Positions 6,453-12,567 of a DNA stretch of 14,451 nt are shown here, piece by piece (position 1 is the first letter of the stretch; every line of letters starts with the position of its first letter). The position numbers were made by a program, and so were the translations under genes. The DNA comes from an uncultured Clostridia bacterium (GTDB taxonomy: Bacteria > Bacillota > Clostridia > Christensenellales > UBA1242), in assembly GCA_944372745.1 (NCBI GenBank), contig CALWAB010000024.1, forward strand, positions 1 through 14,451, read 5' to 3'. The notes below the pieces were generated by a model that saw only the letters and a list, made by a program, of their open reading frames with translations, was not told the DNA's origin and ran no database searches.

Positions 6453-7967
6453 TTGAATAAAGTGGCTATGATCATTGTTGGACCTAAGGCTATAAAACTA
6501 ATTTTTGCTAAGGTAGAACAAGATAAAAGTTTTTATGTTTATGACGAATTAGAAGAAAGCGTTGACCTTGTGACTGATATGCCTGATGGGGGCTTAATTA
6601 AGAATATTTCTAGTTTAGAAGTGATACGGATTCTCAAGATGTATAAGAGAATGTGTGAAAAACGCGGGGTAGACAGTATATCTGCTTATATGTTAAGCTT
6701 TATTTCTAAAGCGAAAAATCAAGTAAGTTTTATTGATGAAATAGAATCAGCAAGTGGATTGCGTTTTAGATTATTAAATTTAGAAGATGAAATGACTGCT
6801 ACATATATGGGTGTAATTAATTCTTTAGACATACCTAGAGGGATTATTATTGATGTTAAGGATGATTGCACTAATATTATTAAATATTTTAGAAGAAGTA
6901 TATTAGCTCAAATATGCATACCTATTGGAGCTGAATCTTTATCTAAATTATATGTTAATCCAGATTTTACCCCTAAAGAAACTCATGAGCAAATGGTAGA
7001 TTTCTTTAAATCACAATTACAAGATTATGATATTACATCTGATTTTTCAAGTGGATACAAATTCGTATGTGTAGGGAAAATGGCCAGTGCCTTGTTTAAA
7101 CTATGCTTAAAGGTAAAAAAATATCCGTTAGATATTGAACATAACTATGTAATTGATAAAGAAAATTATGAATCAGTTTATAAAGTTATAGAAACTCTAG
7201 ATGTTGATGCTTCAAAACGAATAAAAGGCGTATCGAATGATAGAGCTGATATATTTGCGGGTGGTATGAGTATTTTTAAGGCAGTATTTGATATACAAGA
7301 AGATTTTGAAATAGCTTTTTCGTCTTATTCGCTTTATGAAGGTTTATTATTTAATTTAGCATTACCTATCACATTAGAAAAGCCAGTAGCTGATATAATG
7401 CAATTAAGTTTGGATTCGCTTCAGACACAATATGAATGTAGTAAAAAAAATGGACAAAAAGTTTGCGATTTGGCAATAATGATTTTTAAACAATTAAAGG
7501 TTTTACATAAATTGCCTAGAACATATTTAAAATCTTTACGAATTGCTGCTACATTGTATAGATGTGGAGAAATAATAAATTTTTATAACTTATATAAAAA
7601 TTCTTATAATGTTATTCTGAGTAGTATTGTATTTGGTGCTACACACAAAGAGCAATTACTTGCGGCATTTATAGCTCAAAATGTAGATACTGATAGTTTT
7701 AATTTAGCAGAATGGGTTAAATATAAAGAAATTCTTGATGAAAATGATTTGGATGCTATGAAGAAACTATCTGCAATCTTGAGTATAGCAATTGGTCTAG
7801 ATATCACAGAGAATGGCGAAATTACAGATTTATCATGCGATGTTTTAGGTGATTCTGTTATTATGAAAACTACAGCAAATGCAGATGTAAGTTTTGAAAT
7901 AAAATATGCACTTCATGCTTCTAAAAACTTTAAAAAAGCATTTAATAAATATCTTGAAATTTTATAA
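6453..7967 (+). CDS. Degenerate Ppx/GppA-like protein with C-terminal HD-like helical domain
   Basis: The overall plan matches exopolyphosphatase/guanosine pentaphosphatase (ASKHA fold plus HD-like C-terminus). AKNQVSFIDEIESASGLRF (87-105) and LEDEMTATYMGV (110-121) match the family's AKN...FL..I...TG and GEEEA...YLGV segments. DRADIFAGGMSIFKAV (263-278) and SSYSLYEGLLFNL (290-302) match the ADI..AG and SDYGLREGLL blocks. Catalytic signatures look lost. The first phosphate loop, normally DIGSNS, reads IVGPKA around 8-13. The second, normally IDIGGGSTE, reads IDVKDDCTN (133-141). The HD-type ALLHDIG site reads ATLYRCG (366-372). Length 504, normal for the long form. The start is TTG 6453 behind AGAGGTG (6441-6447). 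It is probably a non-enzymatic or binding-only relative, in one unit with the ferredoxin and the MreB-like gene. Assignment rests on motif alignment by eye. Confidence 0.72.
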   Translation: MNKVAMIIVGPKAIKLIFAKVEQDKSFYVYDELEESVDLVTDMPDGGLIKNISSLEVIRILKMYKRMCEKRGVDSISAYMLSFISKAKNQVSFIDEIESASGLRFRLLNLEDEMTATYMGVINSLDIPRGIIIDVKDDCTNIIKYFRRSILAQICIPIGAESLSKLYVNPDFTPKETHEQMVDFFKSQLQDYDITSDFSSGYKFVCVGKMASALFKLCLKVKKYPLDIEHNYVIDKENYESVYKVIETLDVDASKRIKGVSNDRADIFAGGMSIFKAVFDIQEDFEIAFSSYSLYEGLLFNLALPITLEKPVADIMQLSLDSLQTQYECSKKNGQKVCDLAIMIFKQLKVLHKLPRTYLKSLRIAATLYRCGEIINFYNLYKNSYNVILSSIVFGATHKEQLLAAFIAQNVDTDSFNLAEWVKYKEILDENDLDAMKKLSAILSIAIGLDITENGEITDLSCDVLGDSVIMKTTANADVSFEIKYALHASKNFKKAFNKYLEIL

Positions 7968-7996
7968 GCTCATACATATTTGATTTGAGGTGAAAT

Positions 7997-8947
7997 ATGA
8001 CATTATCTATAGAGTTAGGGTCTTCTCATGTGAAAGTCTATGATGAAGATCAAGGGCTTATCTTATATGAACCTAGCATTGTTGTTGCAAAAAACAAAAA
8101 TAATAAGCCAGTTTTGATAGACTTTGGCAAGAGTGCTTATGAAATGAGTTCTCAGCTTCGTGAGGATGAAAAGTTAGTACAACCTATAAAAAATGGTGTA
8201 ATTTCTGATTTTCATTGTGCTAAATTACTATTGGATAGAGTATTAGAATTGCTTGTTGGAAACAAAACAAGGCGTAAACAATTAGAGTTAATTTTATGTA
8301 TTCCTTCTTGTGCCACTACTGCACAGGCTAATGAATATATTAAATTATTAAATAGTTGTGGGGTATCTGCTATAACTTTAAAACCTCAACTATGTTGTAT
8401 ATGTCGTTTATTAGATAATGACATATCCAAACCTTACTTTATTGTAGACATCGGAGCAGGTAAAACTGAAATTGGTATTACAACAATTAGAAAAGTTATT
8501 GATGCAATCAGTTTGTCTTTAGCGGGCGAAATGATAGATATGAGTATTCATGAAGTATTGCAGTATAGATATAATATTTCTATATCAAGAGCAGAAACTG
8601 AGCATTTAAAAGAAAATGTTGCTAGTTTATATGCAACTGACGCTACTACGGCAAAAGTGAGGGCTTTAAATTTAACCAATTCTACATGGCAAGATTATAT
8701 TATATCAAGCCAAGACATATATGATTCTTTGATAATTTGCTATGATAAAATTTTAGAGGGTATAAATGCTTTTTATAACTCATTAGACAAAGAATATCAA
8801 GATACTATTAAAAAGACTGGGATTTTTTTCTCTGGGTTAGGGTGCGAAATAATTGGGTTTGAAAAGTATGCACAGTCAAAGTTAAATTTAGATGTTTATA
8901 TTTTAGATGCTCCTGCGATAGCCACAGTAGAAGGAGCTTTGAATTAA
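7997..8947 (+). CDS. Divergent MreB-like actin homologue
   Basis: Bacterial actin of the MreB family, usually a filament that guides lateral wall synthesis. Matching blocks: phosphate-1 loop SIELGSSHVKVY (4-15), YEPSIVVA (24-31), QPIKNGVISDF (62-72, cf. MreB RPMKDGVIADF), phosphate-2 loop IVDIGAGKTEIG (149-160), AGEMIDMSIHEVLQYRYNI (176-194), and C-terminal GIFFSGLG (275-282). Oddities: the segment equivalent to MreB EEPLAAAIG reads LKPQLCCIC (128-136), so the catalytic glutamate pair is replaced. The phosphate-1 Asp is Glu. Length 316 is somewhat short. GAGGTG at 7986-7991 is the ribosome site. It lies 29 nt after the Ppx-like gene and ends inside the terminator hairpin. Probably a paralogue beside a normal MreB elsewhere; FtsA, ParM or PilM fit less well. 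Confidence 0.82.
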   Translation: MTLSIELGSSHVKVYDEDQGLILYEPSIVVAKNKNNKPVLIDFGKSAYEMSSQLREDEKLVQPIKNGVISDFHCAKLLLDRVLELLVGNKTRRKQLELILCIPSCATTAQANEYIKLLNSCGVSAITLKPQLCCICRLLDNDISKPYFIVDIGAGKTEIGITTIRKVIDAISLSLAGEMIDMSIHEVLQYRYNISISRAETEHLKENVASLYATDATTAKVRALNLTNSTWQDYIISSQDIYDSLIICYDKILEGINAFYNSLDKEYQDTIKKTGIFFSGLGCEIIGFEKYAQSKLNLDVYILDAPAIATVEGALN

Positions 8948-8970
8948 CAACCTTATAGGTTGTTTTTTTT
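8946..8970 (+). terminator. Intrinsic terminator after the MreB-like gene
   Basis: An 8-bp stem AACAACCT (8946-8953) / AGGTTGTT (8957-8964) with a 3-nt loop is followed by an eight-T run (8963-8970). The stem starts within the stop codon of the MreB-like gene. It separates the ferredoxin/Ppx-like/MreB-like unit from minD. Confidence 0.9.
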
Positions 8971-9029
8971 AAATAGTATAAGGATTTTTATATTTTTACA
9001 ATAAATTTTATTTTTCGCCTTATTATGAA

Positions 9030-9038
9030 TGTTATACT
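9030..9038 (+). promoter_or_regulatory. Extended -10 promoter for minDE
   Basis: TG (9030-9031) one base before TATACT (9033-9038) makes an extended -10 element 17 nt ahead of the minD ATG. The region 17-18 bp further up is T-rich without a recognisable -35, as is common for extended -10 promoters. It follows the strong terminator at 8946-8970, so minDE needs its own start. Confidence 0.5.
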
Positions 9039-9055
9039 TTTAGTGCGAGGTGAAT

Positions 9056-9850
9056 ATGGCAAGGAAACTAGTCATAACGAGTGGTAAAGGTGGAGTGGGT
9101 AAAACTACAATATGTGCTAACCTTGGTTCTCGCTTGGCAAGTATGAAAAATAGAGTTTGCGTGTTAGATGTTGATATAGGCTTGAATAATCTTGATGTGG
9201 TTATGGGAGTTGAACAAAAGATACTTTTTGATATTGTTGATTGTATAGAAGGGAGATGTAGACTCAAGCAAGCACTTATTCAAGATTTGAAAGAACCATA
9301 TTTGTATATTTTACCATCAACACAAAGTTTACACTCTAGTAGAATTACAAAATCACAAATTAAATCAATTGTAGATGAGTTATCTTCGATATTTGATTAT
9401 ATACTCATAGATTGTCCAGCAGGGATTGATTTGGGATTTCATAGAGCAGTATTTTCAGCCTCAGAAGCGATTGTCGTTACTACACCTCACATTTCTGCTA
9501 TTAAAGATGCTTCTAAAGTGGTAGATATATTAAGTACTTATGAGTTATATAGCACTAAACTAGTTATTAATCGTGCAAGGGGTGATTTAATGGCTAGCAA
9601 TGAAATGCTTTCCATAACGGATATAAGTAATTTATTTGATATAGATTTAGTTGGTGTTATTCCTGAAGATGACAATATTTCTTTAGCTTTAAACTATGGT
9701 GGAGCAATAAGTTCAACGACATCTGCTGGCAAAGCTTTTGTTCAGCTTGCTGAAAATATTCGTTATAATACGAATAAAATCTTTAACTATCAAAAGCATT
9801 ACAAAGGATTATTAGGATTTATCAAAAGGGCTATAAAAAGGAATGTTTAA
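9056..9850 (+). CDS. minD: Septum site-determining ATPase MinD
   Basis: A membrane-associated P-loop ATPase of the ParA/MinD family that positions the division site. The deviant Walker A SGKGGVGKTT starts near residue 8 and Walker A' VLDVDIGLNNLDVVMG near 37. The switch II/Walker B region is YILIDCPAGID, about residue 117. The C-terminal amphipathic membrane-targeting helix is KGLLGFIKRAIKR. The 264-residue length is typical. ATG 9056 was preferred over GTG 9050 because the GCGAGG site (9045-9050) ends 5 nt before it and includes the GTG's first base. The stop abuts the minE ATG. No minC precedes it; the upstream gene is an MreB-like one behind a terminator. Confidence 0.97.
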   Translation: MARKLVITSGKGGVGKTTICANLGSRLASMKNRVCVLDVDIGLNNLDVVMGVEQKILFDIVDCIEGRCRLKQALIQDLKEPYLYILPSTQSLHSSRITKSQIKSIVDELSSIFDYILIDCPAGIDLGFHRAVFSASEAIVVTTPHISAIKDASKVVDILSTYELYSTKLVINRARGDLMASNEMLSITDISNLFDIDLVGVIPEDDNISLALNYGGAISSTTSAGKAFVQLAENIRYNTNKIFNYQKHYKGLLGFIKRAIKRNV

Positions 9851-10111
9851 ATGCAAAAATATGTGAGTACTAATGCACTAGATAGGGTAAAAACAGCTTT
9901 AAATGTAGATAAGCATTTTAAACCTGATAAATTTGCTGAAGTAATAAAATATGAAGTATTAAATATTTTAAAAGAATATGCAGATATAAGAAATGATGAA
10001 TTTGATGTAAAAATTGAAGTTAATGAAATAGGGGATTATAATATAAATATAACTGCTACTGCACGAAGAATAAAAATTGTAGGAATAATACCTGATAAAC
10101 AGCAATTGTAA
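9851..10111 (+). CDS. minE: Cell division topological specificity factor MinE
   Basis: An 86-residue MinE. The anti-MinCD helix region is ALDRVKTALN (9-18), where Arg12 aligns with the MinD-activating Arg21 of E. coli MinE. The topological-specificity domain follows (about 26-80) with KYEVLNILKEYADIRNDEFDV. Compared with E. coli MinE, the N-terminus is about 9-10 residues shorter and lacks the usual hydrophobic amphipathic leader (MALLDFF type). It starts directly after the minD stop, with AAGG at 9838-9841 as ribosome site, so the two proteins are made together. Confidence 0.9.
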   Translation: MQKYVSTNALDRVKTALNVDKHFKPDKFAEVIKYEVLNILKEYADIRNDEFDVKIEVNEIGDYNINITATARRIKIVGIIPDKQQL

Positions 10112-10123
10112 TGGATGCAAAAT

Positions 10124-10156
10124 ATAGACTATTATAATAGTCTATTTATTTTTTTT
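10124..10156 (+). terminator. Intrinsic terminator after minE
   Basis: ATAGACTATT (10124-10133) pairs with AATAGTCTAT (10136-10145). The realistic form is an 8-bp stem with a 6-nt loop. A T-rich tract (10145-10156, interrupted by one A) follows. It closes the minDE unit. Confidence 0.85.
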
Positions 10157-10162
10157 ATAGCA

Positions 10163-10176
10163 TAAAATATGGTATG
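10163..10176 (+). promoter_or_regulatory. Possible -10 element placing transcription start at the SpoIVFA-like ATG
   Basis: TAAAAT (10163-10168) lies 5 nt before the ATG at 10174. No Shine-Dalgarno sequence exists in the 17 nt between the minE terminator and this ATG. The arrangement would give a leaderless or nearly leaderless mRNA. No good -35 is visible. It is suggestive only. Confidence 0.3.
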
Positions 10177-10749
10177 AAAAAATTCGCAAATATAATAACT
10201 TATATTAAATTAAAACATATACTAATAGTTTTATCAATTTTAATTTGTGGACTTACTTTAGGATTAATAGATAGAGGATTTTGGAATAATCTAACTGACA
10301 GTATAAAAACTACATTAGAATCAACAAAACCAACTGAAGAATTATTCGATGATACCAGTGGAGTTAAACTAATTAATGTTCTTTTCGGAGATAATAGTTG
10401 CCTTGTCTCAACTACCCCAATAGATTATGATTTGCAATTTTCAAATTATGACAATTTTATTAATAATGATGGTGTTGTTACTATAATAGGTGCTAATGGC
10501 ATCTTGTATGCACCATATAGCGGAGAAATAAGTGTAAATAATTTAGTCGATAATGTAACTGAGATAACAATCAATCATGGCAATAATTTATATACTATTT
10601 TTTCTGGTAAATTTGGCTTAGGTGTTAAAACAGGCGATTTCGTCTTAAAGGGGCAACCTTTAGCATTAATTTTGGGAGATACAAGTTTTTATATAAAACA
10701 AGGTACACAAATAATTGATAATTTTATAAATAGCGAGGAATCGCTATGA
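10174..10749 (+). CDS. SpoIVFA-like membrane protein with degenerate M23 (LytM) fold
   Basis: One transmembrane helix near the N-terminus (about residues 14-32) is followed by a linker and a C-terminal LytM/M23-like beta domain (about 98-182), with NGILYAPYSGEIS, ITINHGNNLYTIFSG and KTGDFVLKGQPLALI. The M23 zinc ligands (HxxxD and HxH) are not present, so it should not cut peptidoglycan. In B. subtilis, SpoIVFA anchors and holds inactive the SpoIVFB protease in the mother-cell-derived forespore membrane. The same gene pairing, with a 4-nt overlap and location after minDE, supports that role here. The 191-residue length is shorter than the B. subtilis protein. The start ATG has no ribosome site (see finding). 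Confidence 0.75.
   Translation: MKKFANIITYIKLKHILIVLSILICGLTLGLIDRGFWNNLTDSIKTTLESTKPTEELFDDTSGVKLINVLFGDNSCLVSTTPIDYDLQFSNYDNFINNDGVVTIIGANGILYAPYSGEISVNNLVDNVTEITINHGNNLYTIFSGKFGLGVKTGDFVLKGQPLALILGDTSFYIKQGTQIIDNFINSEESL
10731..10746 (+). promoter_or_regulatory. GNRA-capped hairpin over the SpoIVFB-like ribosome binding site
   Basis: TAGCGA (10731-10736) and TCGCTA (10741-10746) form a perfect 6-bp stem closed by GGAA, a GNRA tetraloop. The stem-loop contains the GAGG ribosome site (10735-10738), and its last base is the A of the downstream ATG. Ribosomes finishing the upstream gene at 10747-10749 would open it, so the protease should be translated mainly when its partner is. Confidence 0.55.
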
Positions 10750-11588
10750 CAAAATTAAAATTTAGAATACATCCACTATTTTTAATAATTGGTATTTTAA
10801 CTATTTTTTTAGGGATAGGAGAAATCTTTCTTTGTTATTTAGTAACTGTTTTATTGCATGAAATGGGGCATGCGGTAGTAGCTAAACATTTAGGATATGA
10901 ATTGCAACAAATATCGGTTTTGCCGTTTGGTGCTGAACTTTCTTTGCAAAATGATGACTTTACTGCCAAAGATGAAATAAAGATAGCAATTGCTGGCCCA
11001 TTGGTTAATCTTATTTTAATTGTTATTTTTATAGCATTATGGTGGATATTCCCTACATCTTATTATTATACTGATTTATTTGTATTTTCAAATTTTGTAA
11101 CTTTAGCATTTAATCTTTTACCTGTTTTTCCGTTGGACGGGGGTAGAGTATTTAGAGCTTTAATATCTAGGCACAAAGATAATAAAACCACAGAAAAGAT
11201 AGTAGGTACAACAGCGATTACTTTATCATTTGTTTTTTTTATTATATTTATTATTTCTTTATTTTTTCAACCTTTGTATGCTATGGCATTAGCATCTATA
11301 TTTTTGCTGACAGGGGCATTTAATTTTAATAAAAACGCAGTTTATAAAAGACGAATTTTTACTAAAAATTTATCTACTAATTTTAGTAAAGGTTGTAATG
11401 TTAGTATAATAGCCGTTTCTGAAAATATGCCTTTATATAAGTTAATTAAATTTATCAATTCTCAAACATATACAATTTTTGTAGTATACGATGAAGAAAA
11501 TAATTTAAAAAAAATAATAATGGAAAAAAATTTAAATGATTTATTTACAAGATATGAGTCATATGTGACTTTAAAAGATATTATTTAA
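10746..11588 (+). CDS. SpoIVFB-like M50 site-2 intramembrane metalloprotease
   Basis: A multi-pass membrane zinc protease. The HExxH motif is LLHEMGHAVVAK (36-47; His38, Glu39, His42). The third ligand is in LLPVFPLDGGRVFRAL (124-139; Asp131). Hydrophobic helices lie at about 11-35, 79-102, 110-128 and 155-192. The C-terminal 75 residues (from about 205) resemble a short CBS-type domain, as in SpoIVFB, whose CBS domain senses ATP. In Bacillus, SpoIVFB cleaves pro-sigmaK during sporulation. The pairing with a SpoIVFA-like gene (ATGA overlap) favours this role, but the substrate is not in the window, and non-sporulation M50 roles remain possible. Confidence 0.9.
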   Translation: MTKLKFRIHPLFLIIGILTIFLGIGEIFLCYLVTVLLHEMGHAVVAKHLGYELQQISVLPFGAELSLQNDDFTAKDEIKIAIAGPLVNLILIVIFIALWWIFPTSYYYTDLFVFSNFVTLAFNLLPVFPLDGGRVFRALISRHKDNKTTEKIVGTTAITLSFVFFIIFIISLFFQPLYAMALASIFLLTGAFNFNKNAVYKRRIFTKNLSTNFSKGCNVSIIAVSENMPLYKLIKFINSQTYTIFVVYDEENNLKKIIMEKNLNDLFTRYESYVTLKDII

Positions 11589-11616
11589 AATATTACATTC
11601 AAATATTTTGTTTTTT
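11587..11616 (+). terminator. Weak AT-only intrinsic terminator after the M50 protease gene
   Basis: AAAATATT (11587-11594) pairs with AATATTTT (11602-11609) across a 7-nt loop, followed by GTTTTTT. The stem has no G-C pairs, so termination may be partial. It overlaps the stop codon, and the -35 of the next gene lies at its 3' side. Confidence 0.5.
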
Positions 11617-11635
11617 AAAAAAGATGTGATATAAT
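11608..11635 (+). promoter_or_regulatory. Promoter for the Sel1-repeat gene
   Basis: TTGTTT (11608-11613), a 16-bp spacer and TATAAT (11630-11635) preceded by TG (TGATATAAT) form an extended -10 promoter. AGGAG at 11662-11666 then serves the ATG at 11673. Confidence 0.65.
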
Positions 11636-11672
11636 TATATTGTTTAATAGTTTAAATCTTTAGGAGTGCGAT

Positions 11673-12515
11673 ATGGAAATTAAAAAAGAAGATTTAGAAG
11701 CCATTAAAAAAACTGGTGAAAGCATTTTTTTAAATGAAATTAAATCTTATTATTTATTGGGAAATACTAATGAGTATGACCATTTTGACCCAACTAAAAT
11801 AGATATTAATAAATGTAGCGATTTTGATAAATATAAATATGCATGTTGTCTTTACGCAGGATTTAAAATAGCTGAAAATGAGGACTACGCATATCAAAAT
11901 TGGAAGAGTTGTGCAGACGAAGGGCAGACAGATGCAATGATAGAATATTCTGTATATTTGTTTCGAGAAAATAGGCTTGAGGAAGGTTTTAAAATGCTTC
12001 AAACCGCTGCGAATAACGGAAATATTTTAGCACAGTTTAGAATTGCATTATGTTATATGTTTGGCTATGGAACAAACCAAGATGAAAAGAAAGCATTTAA
12101 AATTTTTGAAAAATTATCTGCAGAAAATTATCCTAATGCAGTTTATATGCTTGGTTCATTCTATATTTCAGATAATGGGATTTTTGTAAAAAGAGACATA
12201 TCAAAGGGTTGGGAATTAATCAAAAAAGCTAGCCTAGGTGGTTCACCTTTTGCACAGTATGAAGTCGCTATTCAAATGTGTGCTAATACTCCTAATAATG
12301 AGTTTACACCTGAAGTTATTAGTCTATTGCAAAGTTCAGCTGATGGGGGAGATTTAAGAGCGCAATATCTTCTTGCTTTGGCTTATGCAAAGGGTGAGGG
12401 AGTAAATGCTGATATAGAAAAATCTATGAATTATTTGGCTCAAAGTTATGAAGGAGGATTTCCATTAGCAATAGAACTAATGGAAAAAATAAAAAATAGT
12501 ATATCAGAAGAATAG
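11673..12515 (+). CDS. Sel1-repeat (TPR-like) protein
   Basis: A 280-residue helical-repeat protein without a signal peptide or transmembrane segment, so probably cytoplasmic. About five Sel1-type units run from residue 84 to 265. Typical pieces are AQFRIALCYMFGYGTNQDEKK (119-139), AVYMLGSFYI (156-165) and AQYLLALAYAKGEGVNADIEK (230-250), with intervening A..GG turns. Such proteins are scaffolds for protein-protein contact. No partner can be named. The N-terminal 80 residues are non-repeat. It has its own promoter and a convergent neighbour (murG) with a hairpin between. Confidence 0.87.
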   Translation: MEIKKEDLEAIKKTGESIFLNEIKSYYLLGNTNEYDHFDPTKIDINKCSDFDKYKYACCLYAGFKIAENEDYAYQNWKSCADEGQTDAMIEYSVYLFRENRLEEGFKMLQTAANNGNILAQFRIALCYMFGYGTNQDEKKAFKIFEKLSAENYPNAVYMLGSFYISDNGIFVKRDISKGWELIKKASLGGSPFAQYEVAIQMCANTPNNEFTPEVISLLQSSADGGDLRAQYLLALAYAKGEGVNADIEKSMNYLAQSYEGGFPLAIELMEKIKNSISEE

Positions 12516-12520
12516 ATACT

Positions 12521-12558
12521 AAATATGGTGTATTATGATTATATAATACACCATATTT
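12521..12558. terminator. 16-bp hairpin between convergent sel1 and murG genes
   Basis: AAATATGGTGTATTAT (12521-12536) and its exact reverse complement (12543-12558) enclose a 6-nt loop. The position between two convergent genes (10 bp after murG's end, 5 bp after the Sel1 stop) suggests a shared bidirectional terminator. Neither strand has a clean U tract after the stem, so it may act mainly as an mRNA 3'-end stabiliser. Confidence 0.7.
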
Positions 12559-12567
12559 ATAGATAGT

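Noticed and set aside
9050..9055. GTG 9050 as the minD start
   Set aside because: The GTG overlaps the GCGAGG ribosome site itself. ATG 9056 has normal spacing and gives the standard MinD N-terminus.
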